Origin: Lineus longissimus
Taxonomy: Eukaryota > Nemertea > Pilidiophora > Heteronemertea > Lineidae
DNA: 64,000 bases
Assembly (NCBI RefSeq): GCF_910592395.1
Contig: NC_088313.1
Coordinates: 15,640,437-15,704,436, forward strand
Direction: 5' to 3'
Part shown: positions 25,901-37,500 of the stretch, one piece after another
How positions within the stretch are numbered: the first letter of the stretch is position 1
Layout of the letters: every line of letters starts with the position of its first letter
Translations under genes and position numbers: made by a program
The notes under the pieces: generated by a model
The model's input: the letters and a program-made list of their open reading frames with translations, nothing else
What the model was told of the DNA's origin: nothing
Databases searched by the model: none

Positions 25901-27411
25901 AATGATGGGCTGGTTTCATGGGGACAAGATGGGGTTCTTTAGGTCTGACACCTACTTCATTTCCTGGTGAGAATGTAAAGTGTAACCAGGATTAGGCTAT
26001 CATTGTTGACTTCAGTACCCAGGTATGAGCAACATCCTAAAATCATTTGAGAGAAGATGATTAGCACTTGTCAACATTACCTGGGAGTGGGCCTGTCCAA
26101 TGAAGTGCTCTTTCAGTTCGGCAACAAACTTGCAGTGAAAGTCACAGATCTGAAAGAAACAAGAAAGAGGGCGAAATAAGAAAACCCATCTCAGTATGAC
26201 AGCCATTATTGCAGACAAATTAATGGCTTACGCTTTTGCAGATGTAACGTCATTTGACGGAGTGACCACGTTTCAGCAACACACAAGTGACATGGCGACT
26301 TAAAAAAACGACACAACAGGCACCGAGTGCGATTGGGAGGTTGTCTATGATTCAAGGCGGTCAAGTTCACGAGCAAGTTCACCGTCGGAGAATGGAAAAA
26401 AACCACACACGCCAACTGATGATGTGATATGAGGAAAGGGAATCACTTTGAATTGCAGGAGCAGTGGAGATGCTGTACGACCACTGTATTCATTGGTGTG
26501 AACTAAAATACTGTACCGTGCAATTGTATTGAAAACCGGGGATTCCCATCGGGTTGACTTTAGCCAACACAATTCTCAGGCGACTCCTACGATTTTGTTG
26601 ACGTAAGCGTCTTTCGTTCCTCAACCTCAATTCTTCCTCTGGAGATGAAACAGACGTTGAGATTTTTAACGGTCTTCCGTGCAGGAGTAATATCCATTAA
26701 TCTATTGTTCCAATTGGCATTAAGTTCATCTTGTTGGCATTGTAACAATATAACCCATCATCCCCCCCCCCCCCCCCCATCTTAAAGGCCTACCCCTTTT
26801 ACCCTTTCTGTATTCACAATCAAAATAACAAACATGTAAACACAGTTTTATAGTTACTTTTGTAAACCAAAACTACAAGACTTACCCGTTTTCTTTTCTT
26901 CCTTTATTCTCTCTTCTTCTTTTGCCTTATGAGCATCAGTAGTGACGTGTACCTCATAAGACTCCTTGCTTGTACAGAATTGATCACAGGCGCAACAGTT
27001 GTAAGTCAGCTTGGTGGGCAAGACTCTGGCATCCACCTGCATAAATGTTCAATTCAAACATGAGAAATCACTCAACAACCTGTTTGCGTGTATACTAATT
27101 CAGAGACACTATTACGTTTTAGACATTATTTGAATCCATCCTCTTAAAGGATAGAAAGTGGATGAATTTAATTTACATTTTGTACTTTAGCATAAGATAA
27201 TATTTACATGCCCTATTCATCTCTGCCAACCTCAAAATTGTTCACCTTGGACAAAAAAGCTACAAAAAAGCAACAAAGGTCTAACAATTAGGCTAATCCA
27301 AGACTCAATATTTCTTACAGAAATATCCATCGTTTCTACTTCGCTCAGCTCTGCTCCGTTGGACTTGGTCTCAACTTCTGCAACATCGGTGGTTTTCTCC
27401 GTGTCGGTCAT
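16956..27411 (-). CDS. Paralogue A: multi-zinc-finger, coiled-coil, RGG/Gly-rich protein of unknown function, 20 exons
   Basis: Exons in coding order: 27411-27319, 27036-26886, 26638-26517, 26149-26081, 24838-24811, 23128-23066, 22747-22571, 22351-22104, 21776-21602, 21190-20446, 20229-19752, 19553-19503, 19147-19091, 18887-18774, 18617-18516, 18325-18233, 18057-17965, 17798-17706, 17440-17339, 17123-16956. Total 3222 nt, 1073 aa. Seen in order: start MTDTEKTTDVAEVETK; two U1/JAZ-type fingers (C-x2-C-x12-H-x5-H), the second split between exons 3 and 4; a basic segment; Lys/Glu-rich linkers; a third finger around CYLCKCSVPRNEVVSHC; a Met/Gly/Pro repeat exon; a charged coiled coil (REEEMIEQTLMVKEERD); an RGQG/GRGRG tract; a run of repeated short exons; and the tail DWSSNAYF. 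Composition suggests a nuclear RNA-binding protein; the third finger loosely recalls AKAP8/ZNF326, but I cannot name the family. Confidence 0.9.
17339..19147 (-). repeat. Tandem array of seven homologous phase-0 exons in paralogue A
   Basis: Exons 19147-19091, 18887-18774, 18617-18516, 18325-18233, 18057-17965, 17798-17706 and 17440-17339 encode 19, 38, 34, 31, 31, 31 and 34 residues. Each ends in a variant of YPNTAWQN(T/A). Longer ones open with SS.AGVGRGAK followed by NQ.QE. All begin after CAG and end at GTGAGT in phase 0, so any subset can be skipped or included without a frameshift. Flanking introns are also alike (ACCAGACAGCAGAAGTGAAT precedes several donors), so intron and exon were copied together in units of about 260-280 bp. 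Paralogue B has a single equivalent exon (32300-32121). Confidence 0.9.
20510..20960 (-). repeat. Coding repeat of Met-Gly-Pro units in paralogue A
   Basis: Within the large exon 21190-20446 a unit of about 45 bp encodes variants of GPDAMGPGGPRRGMS, repeated some nine or ten times with length variants. It is not collagen, since the Gly-X-Y period is broken in every unit. Paralogue B has only a short related stretch (GPGAMGPGGPVRGMS). Confidence 0.85.
24001..24041. repeat. 7-bp microsatellite (ACATTAA)n
   Basis: About five and a half copies of ACATTAA in the intron of paralogue A between exons 5 and 6. Confidence 0.9.
24230..24630 (-). repeat. Intronic tandem repeat with microexon-like units (paralogue A)
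   Basis: Five diverged copies of a 60-90-bp unit containing TTTTCACTGGTGTGAAAA. On the minus strand each copy reads as CAG, then 11 nt beginning TGAAAA, then a donor (GTGAGT in four copies, GTGGGT in one). The 11-nt segments are 24276-24266, 24363-24353, 24451-24441, 24535-24525 and 24597-24587. One further copy lies in the same intron of paralogue B (39867-39857). The unit is also a perfect short hairpin, so the splice-like look could be incidental. The real 28-nt exon 24838-24811 lies just upstream in transcript direction. Confidence 0.7.
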
Positions 27412-28277
27412 TCTGCCGTTCTCCCTCTGCACAGCCAAGATTTGGATTTGACCAGTGGGGGTCTGCTTTTGTTTTAATTCAAGATGCTGATAGAGGATTC
27501 TTTTGTATTGCGAACTTTTGAATACGACATACGTATCTGAAAAAACAGAGACGACAGTGTAGATAGGCTTTAACAAACCGGCCTTAAATCTTGTAGGTCA
27601 GCAGGCCAGCATGTCCCCCTCTTCTCAAAATCATGTCTATTGTCGTAATGAAGCAATAGCATAGCAATAGTAGAAGTTTTGTCCCCTTCGAGTAACGAGT
27701 AGCTCATCATATAATCACACTCACAGGCGCAGGTAGAAAGTAGAATCAGTCCATCAATTTTTCACACTCGCAGCCAAAATCATAAAGAAGTCACTGCTAT
27801 TTTCTTGCTATCATGAGAAATGCCCTTTTATCGTCACTCAAACCGAGGCTAATGTACTTTTTTGGGGAAATGCCAGTCGTTTCTATTTTCACGCGCCTGT
27901 GAAAGTGTGTTCGGCAGCCTAGCTCTGCTTTGAGAATGTCGATATAAACAGGAAACAAGCGAAACAACCTTCATATTTCAATGTTCAATACGTTCTATAA
28001 ATTTCTACTCATAATCCAGAAAACTTGACGAAGTGAAAAGTGTTGAGAAAATAGGCGAAATTGGATGTCAAAAATTGGAATACTGAAATAAATTTACCCT
28101 TGCCGCACACTTTTTTGTAATTATATGATCAAGTTAACTTTCATCGATTCCAGGTCGGCCGAGGATTTCCCTCCCAATCGGTCTTTATTTGGCTTGTGTC
28201 ATTCCCCTGGTGTGGACTTACGGAACTTGTTTGCTGTGGTAAACGAGAAGTCTCCGGTCTTTATACAGGCGGCTGGT

Positions 28278-28340
28278 GTGAGCATCTTGACCATCAAGCC
28301 TTACACCAACGGACCGATTAACTCTGATGGTTCAGAATGG
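28278..28340 (+). repeat. Third copy of the interspersed GGACCGATTAAC repeat
   Basis: Matches the two copies at 15318-15540 from GACCATCAAGCCTTA through CTGATGGTTCAGAATG, with a shorter middle part. Confidence 0.6.
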
Positions 28341-28377
28341 GTGTGAGGGGCGAAACAGTCTTCCGTCTTGTATGACT

Positions 28378-28755
28378 TGGGCCCATGTCTTTCATGACGT
28401 CGGCCCCTGTCTCTCACAACCCGTTGCTGGTTATAGTTAAGGCAATATCTAAAACCCCATACCACATACCACATACCCACATACCCACATGCCAATTTTT
28501 TCTAGGTGGGGCAATCCAATGACGGTTGTAGCTTTTTCTTCACAACTTGAAATATCGACAACTTTCACCTTCAACTAAAGCGGCAGACTTCACTTTAACA
28601 GAAGTTACTGACAGTGGCGCCCTCTAAGATTCAAATATCACCATATCCCCCTTTATATCGACAGATATTCCCATTTTGGCAGTGTACCTCCTGTTTCACC
28701 AGCTATAGGTTGTGAGAGACTAAGGACAACGTCATGAAAGACAGGGGACCAAATT
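28378..28755. repeat. Imperfect inverted repeat with diverged arms
   Basis: The left arm (28378-28425, TTTCATGACGTC then CTCTCACAACC) is the complement of the right arm (28698-28755, GGTTGTGAGAGAC then ACGTCATGAAAGACA). The spacer is about 270 bp. The right arm also begins a degenerate tandem series reaching about 29340. Confidence 0.5.
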
Positions 28756-29340
28756 TTATCAGTGGACTATTTCACCTGCACTACACCAGACAACGGTTGT
28801 GATCGACCAAGGGCAGTACCTCCTGCTTCACCAGCCAGGTTGTGAGAGATGGGGCAACATCGTAAAGGACAAGGGACCATCATGTAGAAATGAGTGGGCT
28901 ATTTCACGTGTAACACTAGACACAGTTTGTAAAGGCTCCTGTTTCAGCTGCTGTTGTGAGAAACGGGGACCACCAGGTTGTAAAAGACATTTGGTCAAGT
29001 TTTGAACGATGGGGGTACTCCTCCTGCTACACCAGCCACGACCTGTGAAAGTCAGGGGACCACGGTGTGAAAGTCAGCTGTTATACCTCCTACTAACTGC
29101 TGTGAAAAACCAGGGGCTACTCGGATGCAGGTCACCATGCAGTCACAAGCTGCGAACGGTGGGGGCCCTAGTTGTGGGAGACGGCATTTCAGTTGTGAGA
29201 GACAGGCGACAAGAAAGACAGAGGATTATCCCTCCTGCTACACCATCAACAAGTTGTAAACGACAGAGGCGGGGACAGAGGACAATGCGACTTACAACAA
29301 CAGCCACAATGGAATTCCATACCAGGGGAATAGTTCTCCT
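28680..29340 (+). repeat. Degenerate tandem repeat of roughly 100-130 bp
   Basis: Several poorly conserved copies of a phrase containing 'TACCTCCTG(C/T)TTCACCAG', GGTTGTGAGAGA and GGGGACCA. Non-coding; unit borders are uncertain. Confidence 0.5.
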
Positions 29341-29483
29341 CTAACACCCAGCGGCAGGTTGGGAACCTGTCATTCCAGACTTGTGCGTATTTTTTTCCTG
29401 AACCTTTCGGGCAGTACATTGTACATTTGTACAGGGACTTTCAGCCAATCAGATTTCGACAAATACATGACGTCAGACGTTTT

Positions 29484-29600
29484 AGAAACATTAGAGCAGT
29501 TGGTAGAGCGCTCGTCAGAAATGGCAGAATACGATGTTCGATCCAAAGGTCGCGAGTTCGAATCCGGTTGTGGACAACATTTTTCTTTTTCTTTTTTACT
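29484..29600 (+). repeat. tRNA-derived fragment (pseudo-tRNA or SINE head)
   Basis: A near-match to the Pol III A box (TAGAGCAGTTGGTAGAGC, 29492 on) and an exact B box (AGTTCGAATCC, about 29555-29565) are spaced as in a tRNA gene and followed by a T-rich tract (TTTTTC repeated). The D stem and T stem contain mismatches, the acceptor arms do not pair, and the anticodon arm TCGT/ACGA encloses an oversized loop. A working tRNA is therefore unlikely. Confidence 0.5.
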
Positions 29601-30555
29601 TTATATTTTATTTTTATAATGCGTTTCTTTTCCCTTGTTATTTAGATTTTAGATATTTGAGTTATGCTGCCTGCAACATATGCCTACCTACAGAAAGGAC
29701 AATAACGATAGCCATCTCCAAGATCCAAGGGATAGTCCTTCAGATATCATATTGAGTATGAATATACAATGAGACTTGTGAATGGTCTTGTGAATGATCT
29801 TCCTCCAGTATGAATATGTTTCTCTGCAATGAGACTTGTCTTTCGATACTGCCTCATGTGTATGGTCTTCCTCCAGTATATTTTGATACTGTATGCTGAG
29901 AACAGCGCTATTTGAGGCATCATTTTACAGAAGGGGAGGGGAGGGGACTGATGACTGATGCAACAGATAGAGAGGAAAACAAGCCTTTGACTTAGCACTG
30001 TCACTAGAGACGTGGCTCCGCAGGAAAAACATATTACAGTACAGGTTGCCAGCTTGATTTGATGTTTCAGTGGGATATAATTGACTCCATGCGCTCGCTA
30101 CTGCTGAATGAGGAAGGTGCTACATGGCATGTTTGACATCTTCATACAAGCTTTATATTAGGTCACGTTGTCCTTCCTGGTGTCTTCTCAGGACATGTAC
30201 GAGGCAACTGTCAAAGGGAATGCGCAAGGACAGGAACGAACATTATCCAGGGCATTAGAAACTGCATCAAGGACCATGCTTTGCAGTGACCGGAACTGAG
30301 GCAGACCACAGCATTTATTTGTCACAAGAACAGGTCTGTCCATCCTAGATTGAGAGTGCAGAATTTCTTTCCTCTGGGTTCTGTGTTCCAAGAGGGAAAC
30401 CAAGTTGACATGACAAGTCTTGACCTCAAGTCTTCAAGACTGGCTGGGGATTTCACCATGCCGACAAGATAGGTCTTGTACCCTTAACGCACAAACCGGT
30501 CACCAGTATTTATTGATAGAAGAAACTGAAGTAATGCAAATTCAAGTTTATGCAA

Positions 30556-30561
30556 TTTATT
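30556..30561 (-). other. Conserved candidate poly(A) signal of paralogue B
   Basis: AATAAA on the minus strand in the same context as 16034-16039 downstream of paralogue A, about 980 nt past the B stop. Other AATAAA hexamers occur closer to the stop (for example near 30940 and 31036), so the end actually used is uncertain. Confidence 0.45.
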
Positions 30562-31538
30562 CTCTACACAAACTGCCATAAGTTTTCGCACAGATGTGCA
30601 GAAACGCCTTAAAATTGTTACATGTACATCCTTCTCTAATGGGTGGATCACCTGCCTTTCAGGTCTCGAACCAGACACTAAGTGACATACTAAGATTTCA
30701 CATTACCACCATGAGTTAAAAATTACTACATACAGGGCTAGCTCATACTCAAGTGATGTAAAGAATGTGACAAAGAACATACACTGTAACTCAATAGCCA
30801 CCCGAGAATGAAAACCGGAGACTAGTTTGAGACAATGGGTGATATGAATAAAGACTAGCAAATGCATTTATCTAAAACTCCATGTACATTTACACTACAC
30901 CTTTTTGTACAAAATGGAAGTAAAAGCATTTGCTCGACTTTATTCATATCAGCCAATAGCTCAAGTATCAACCAGCCAATACAATTAATGAATGAACACA
31001 GGGGCGCCAAACGAATTATTCTGATACATTTTACTCTTTGTTTATTTAAAAAGATTCCATAAGAATTCCAAGATCTGTACCACATCAACGAAATCTTCGC
31101 AACACAAAATTTCCTGCTCAAAATAACAACATTTAATACCAATCTCTCACATGTACGCCTGTCCCCGATTATTCCTTCCATAATATGTGTTGAATACATT
31201 TACATGCAAGAACAAGTAGATATGTGAAGTCACCTTTAAAAGCTTATTTATTTATATTCAAATTCAAATGATTCATGATTCAAGTTCCTCCTGATCAGGG
31301 ATGCGAGCGGCTGATAAAAATTAACTTTAAAAGGGTGGTTCTTATTTAATACATCCCCAAATTCCAAGCAAGACTTGTCTCACGCCCCTGCCAAAACTAT
31401 CCGGAGATATTCTATCCACTGATTTAAGACCATTACATGACTTCAGAGACAACTCCCATATACATATATGTAATCAGTGTTGAAATTGCCAGTCAAATGT
31501 CAAAACAACAATACAGAATTAAGTCCTTAAGGATTGGT

Positions 31539-34500
31539 TCAGAAGTAGGAGTTCGAAGACCAATCAGACTTTGAGTATCCACTTGTCGTGTACGAATCCA
31601 ATGTAGATGCCTGTCGTGATGATGCATTGCTCGACGTATAGTTGTCATAGAATCCTGCCCCAGTGGCACCAGATTCATGACCCAGTCCCATCTGCTCCGC
31701 AAGCGTGAGGTCTCTACGGGAGTTGAACGGCTTTGACGATCCTTGGTCATCGAATGACATATAAGTGGCACCACCCATGCCAAAATCAGAAGAAGTGTTT
31801 GCACCCTGGAAATCAGACAATTTTTCATTATATACAGTTAACAGTTTCTCTCATAAGAAAAGGAAACTAATTAGTTATCTTCCTGAAGCTACACAAACAT
31901 GCAAGTCATCAACTGCAGGAGAGTAACTGTAATTTTAGAGAAATAAGAAGCACCAGAAAGCTCAGTGAACAACACTGAACAGAAGTGCGTTCCATGACAT
32001 TTGGTCATTCAATTTTTCGATCACTTCACTAGATTGAGTAAACGGGATCCAAGGATGTTGGCTCGCTATGCTAAACTCCCATCTCCCATTATTATCCCAC
32101 ACCAGCAGTGCGTTACTCACCATATTTTGCCAAGAGTTACGAGAATAGCCCGACTCTGATGAGGCCTGTACTTGGTTACCCCTGCCCCCTCTCTTGCCTC
32201 CACGACCCTTTCCTCCACCCTGTTGTCTCCTGCCGCCCTGCATTGGCTCATCAGATACAGAGCTGGCAATATCAAGGACCATACTCGATTCTGTTGAAGA
32301 CTGAAATGAGAATTGTTGCGTCAAGCATTGATGGAATCACATAATTGTGCCGTAGAAGACGACCAACACGGTCAATGTGGAAGCGAAAGTCACTGCACTG
32401 CTCCAATTATCCAACAGCTGCAACCTGACTATTTCATCCAGCCACTGGCGCTCCAGGCAGCAGGCAAGTCAAGTTCTCCACAGGAAGCATATAGTCACTG
32501 TGAAAGAGCATGACCAAACTAAAAGGGGGCTAGCAGACTCAAGCATAGCACAGAGACAGTCAGGAGTTGAGATCTAGCGAACAAGCTGACTTTTCAAAGC
32601 CCTACCTCGGGTATAAAAGGTCAGTTTACAGTTATTTGTCAATTTATTTCAATTGAATGGAGAAATAAGATAATGATTACATTTTGGGTTCACAACAAGT
32701 CATACTTACCAATGAATCAATCATCTTTTTCAGCTTGGACCTGACATCATTGTAGGGGTCTTCTCTTGTCTGCTAAAAAAAGATTAAATGATTAAGGACA
32801 AGATGAGATTATATCTTGAAGCCACAAAAGACGAAAAGTATTCATGGAGAGGACAGAACAAAACTGATGAAGCAAATCATACCACTTTTTTGTCTCTTGA
32901 AGGTGCCACTGTCCAAAAAAGACATAATTTTTGTGTGGCTTCAAGTATATAGAGATGAATCATATCTTTGCAATTATATTCCAGAATTTGTAATCTTATA
33001 ATTTACCTCAAACTGTCTTTTCTGACCTCTCTGTTGCTGGCCACCTTGACCACCACGGCCTCCTCGACCACCCTGCTGTCCTTGCCCTCCGCGACCTTGG
33101 TTTCCCCGTTGTCCTTGTCCCTGACCTTGGTTTCCCCGCTGTCCTTGTCCCTGACCTTGGTTTCCCCGCTGTCCTTGTCCCTGAACTTGGTTTCCCCGCT
33201 GTCCTTGTCCCTGACCTCTCTGTCCTTGACCTTGCCCCTGACCTTGGTTTCCACGCTGTGCTTGTCCCTGACCTCTCTGTCCTTGACCTTGTCGCTGACC
33301 TTGACCACCCATCCGGCCCATTCTTCCTCCCGCGCTCATACCGTCATCGTATGACATATTTCCCATCCCCTGGTCGAAACCAGAGCTTCTTCCTCCACTC
33401 ATGCCACTCAACTGCCCACCTCTTGTAGTGTACTCATCGAGCATCACTTTTTCACGCATCTTCAACACCTCTAGTTCGCGTTTGCGTTCCTCGTGTCTCA
33501 TCCTCTCCTCCTGTAGCAGACGTTTCTCCCGAATCATACGCTCCTCTCGCAGCCTCATCTCTTCAAGTATTCGTCGCTCCTCCTGCATCATGCGTTCTTC
33601 TTTCATCAAGCGTTCGCGCTCTTCTCGCACAATTAAACTCTGCCTCATCATTTCTTCTTCTCGCCTGAAACAAAAGTCACAAAACATTTTTACATTTGGC
33701 TTCAACTTGTTCGTCACTGTTGCTTGAATATCAGTAGACATCTCTAGTCTGTAAACGTAGCACTCGGGTTTTACTCGGCGAATTACACAAAAAACAAAGC
33801 AGCTGAACGAAAGGTTATATTTCATCTGAAACTTTGTGTCCCTGCATTAACTGCAAATCCAGACCAAATGCACACATGTCCAAGAGGCAGACGACAGTGT
33901 CTAGAAGGTTCACTCTAAAACAGACTTACTTTTGGTTCAGCAACATCATCCGCTCCTGAGCCCGAGGTGGCGCAGACATTCCTCTCACTGGTCCTCCAGG
34001 GCCCATAGCTCCAGGCCCAGGTCGTCCCATGCGTGCAGATACAGGTGGTCCCATTCTACCTCCTCTTGGTCCTCCTCTCGGTCCTCCTCTCGGTCCCCCC
34101 ATCATCGGTCCACCCCTCCTTCCAGGACCAGGTGGGCCCATTCGACCGGGTGGTCCCATCATCCTGCCGAGGGGTCCCATTGGGCCACCCATCCTTGGAG
34201 CCATCATGCGCAGCTTTTTCTGCAACTCCAACTGAATGTCCTTCTCAACCAATGGGGCTCGTACTCCAAGTGAATGACGAATGCCTGCAAAAAAATCAAT
34301 TAGAATAAGACACTCTTAACACAGGCCTGTGTCATAGATGTTCCTCCGCTAATCAAGTGCCAGAGACAGGGTTTCCTCTGGAGAACATCGATGGAGAGCA
34401 AAATAGTTTCGTCAGTAAATGGCTACTTTTTTTAGTGAAATCAGATTATGGTTTACAACTCCCAATATGGCAAAAAAAGAAACAGGAGCAACTAGGAAAC

Positions 34501-37500
34501 CATGTGACCTCAGTTATATTGTACATCATAGTCTTATGACAGAAGGGCATGCTTACCAATAGAAGATTTGACCAGAACTGATTCTGATCTCTTGATCTTT
34601 TGCAGACCCTTCTCTGCCATCAACTCCTCAGCCAAAGTGGTGTAAGCTTTCTTTCTTTCCTCGATTGCCTTCTCTGACTGGTCCTTGGTGTCCAGCTTCA
34701 GCGCATCAAACTTAACCTTCTCATGCTTTTTCTGAAATAGAAACAGTATGAAACTCATATTGACATCCAGCTCATCAAATTTTGCCTCCTCGTGATTTGG
34801 AGGTTTGATAAAATATTCATGATTCCGAGACAACAGGTGTCTGTATAAAAGGCATTGTGTAACTACAGTATAAGTTGGCACATCTCAGAAGCAAGATACC
34901 ACAACATCTTACCAGGTAAGTCTTATAATGCTTTGGGCTGGCACAGTGGGCCACAACCTCGTTCCTTGGGACGCTGCATCGACAGAGAAAGCAGCGAAAG
35001 GAGAGAACAAGGAGATCTCCCTTTCCTTCAGGAACCAAGTCTTCATCTTTATCTGCTTCTTTCTTCTCAACATCTTTTTCACCTGCCACCTCCATCTCTT
35101 CTTTCACTTCTTCCTCCTTCTCTTCTGCTTCTTCTTCCTTCTTTTCTTCTTCCTCTTGCAGTTCTTCCTTAACCACCTCTTCTTCTTCACCTGAAATGTA
35201 AATTTTCAAAGTGAAAAGCTTCTATCAAAATCTGGATTATCAATGAATAATGTATAATCATCCACGAAAATCTGAGGTCCCTAGAAGAAGCTTGTGTTTA
35301 ATTTTTATGCAATTTGTCATCAAATTTGAAAAGAAAATCACACTTGAATGTTTTTCAACAAGAAATCCACCCCTTTGCAATAGTATACCTGAAATCATAT
35401 GGAAACATTTAGGACTACAAAAATTTCTCGCTGACAATATCAAAATTAGCTGAGTTTTACCTTCTGCTTCTCCTTTTTCTTCCTCCTTTTCCTTCTCGCT
35501 GTCTGCCTCTTTCTCTCCATCTCCCTCCGTTTTGGCTTCAGATGTGGCCTTGACCTCATCCTTCTTCTCTTCCTTCTTAGACTCTGCAGGCTTGACGTAA
35601 CGATCGCGGATTATGTGCTCACGAATGTAACCCAAACCTGTAACAGAACAATGGGTACATATTTTTAAGAAGAATTTTTTTAATGAATTTGCATGAGACC
35701 AAAAATATATCAGCGAGCTCGCCTTATAAATTATTGATAAGACCCAACCTACCTAGCAAGGGCATCTTATCCTTGTCTTTCTTTTCATCAGCATAGCTGT
35801 CTTCAAAATCAATTTCTGAAATGAAACAATTTAAAAGTTAGAAGGTGAACAAGTCATCATAAACTGAAATCGCTTAAGCGCCCGGCAAACAGGCAATTTT
35901 CGTCACTACAACCCGCAATTGCATGCGACAAAAAACCGCTTGTTTGCAGTGGTCATGGCAGCTGCCAGCGACAAGCACTGGTGATTGCGCCAACTGGTGA
36001 CCAACATCAAACGCAATGATTGCCAGTTAAACCCGCAGAGGAGACCTTTGTATTGCACATCACAGCAAGGAAGCAGTGACAATTATCGCTTGTTTGCGTG
36101 GCATTTTAGAGAAAAAGAGGTTTGAAATATGTTTACGTAGCCAACATCGTGAGTTTTGAGGCCAAAGATGGGGTTTGGGGACAACTACAGGGACTGAAAA
36201 TATCAGGGGCCAACGTTCAAACAAGTACTAATTGTTGAACTCGGGTACTTCCTGAGTGGCTTTGTTCCTTCTAACGGAATTTTCATGAACCATTTCACCA
36301 AAGGGGTGGGGCAGGGTTTGAAGACCTATTTCGTTTTGGCATTTTAGATAGACTTTCCAGGGAGCATGCGTGAAATACATTTCAGACCCATCCAATCGTG
36401 CTGAAAGAAATGGACATTCAAATGCGGTGGTTTGTGGGCTGCTTCCATCAGAGCTACAACAGCCCAATCACTACGAGGAAAGTGTTGTCCAGTCCAGTCA
36501 TTTATTTCCACCAACACAAAACCCCTGGGAAAGGCAACAAGATTAATGCTGGAATGAAAATGAAGTTAGTTAATGAAACTTCTAATAGGATTGATGGTAA
36601 TGTCGACTCAATTTAACGATCCCCCCAAATCATTATTACAACCCTTCGAAGATATGAGAATATATAGTAATAGTTAATTAGTTAATCTGTTCAGGATAAA
36701 CCTCATTAGGAGGACAGGCAATTGAACTACAAAGCAAAAGTAATGCTAGTTCTACATCATTTAGGTCAATTAGGAATCCCCTGCATTGATGTTTTCAACA
36801 TGATCACATCGATTGTTGACAACAGGTTGCAACCATCGAGGGAGAATGCGCATACCCTTAGTACCTTTAACTTGGCTAGTTTAGGCTGCATCCCTCCATT
36901 GTAAGTCATATTTGAAAAGGTTGAGAATGACTGCATCAAGAGCAGTGTAAAGACTACTCGAACCGCCAAGGCCTCAGCAACTTGATGAGAAGAGGGGCTG
37001 AAGAAGCCGGCATTGCTCATTAAGGAATTTGGCCAATGATCAACTAGCTATTACTGAAGAAAGTCAGCTATGAATACAGAAATATGACTTGCACATACGC
37101 ACTTAAGATATCATACATTGCAAGTTAACTCATAGCCAAAAAAGAATTTTAAGTCACTTAATCCCTTATTAATAGTGCAATAGGTGTTAAGCTGCTGCAG
37201 TAAGTAATAAAACTCCAGAGTTCACTTGTCTTCGGAACTAAGCAGTTGTTGAAAACTGCTGACCATAAGGTTCTGAGTTGACCTCAGACACTGAATAAAA
37301 GTACAATGTCATTCATTATCAAACAAACATTATATCAAGAAAATTACAGTGAAACATATGTAAAATGCGCCCTGTACCAAAGACAGGTTATACAATGTAA
37401 TTATTTTTCTTTCTAAAATCAGTTCGCTCCCAATACTGCATGAAGCGTAGCTTGCCGATGCAGTAGCACAATTGTAATGCGCCAAGCCCCCGAAAAGCCA

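Larger units (their letters stand above)
27412..31538. other. Spacer between paralogues A and B
   Basis: 27412-27560 is the presumed 5' UTR/promoter of A and resembles the sequence just upstream of B (both continue with CTGCTTTT and then CTGATAGA). 28340-29345 is a repeat region. 29484-29600 holds a tRNA-like fragment. 30520-31538 is the probable 3' UTR of B. No separate gene is supported. Confidence 0.6.

Noticed and set aside
26763-26780. Poly-C/G runs (also near 246, 59739 and 63835) as structured elements
   Set aside because: Simple homopolymers; possible sequencing or assembly length errors; no further structure seen.
16956-27411. Naming paralogues A and B as AKAP8L or ZNF326
   Set aside because: Only the third finger and the general composition are reminiscent; finger order and the remaining domains do not match these proteins as I know them.
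29484-29580. Functional tRNA gene
   Set aside because: D and T stems are mismatched, acceptor arms do not pair, and the anticodon loop is too long.
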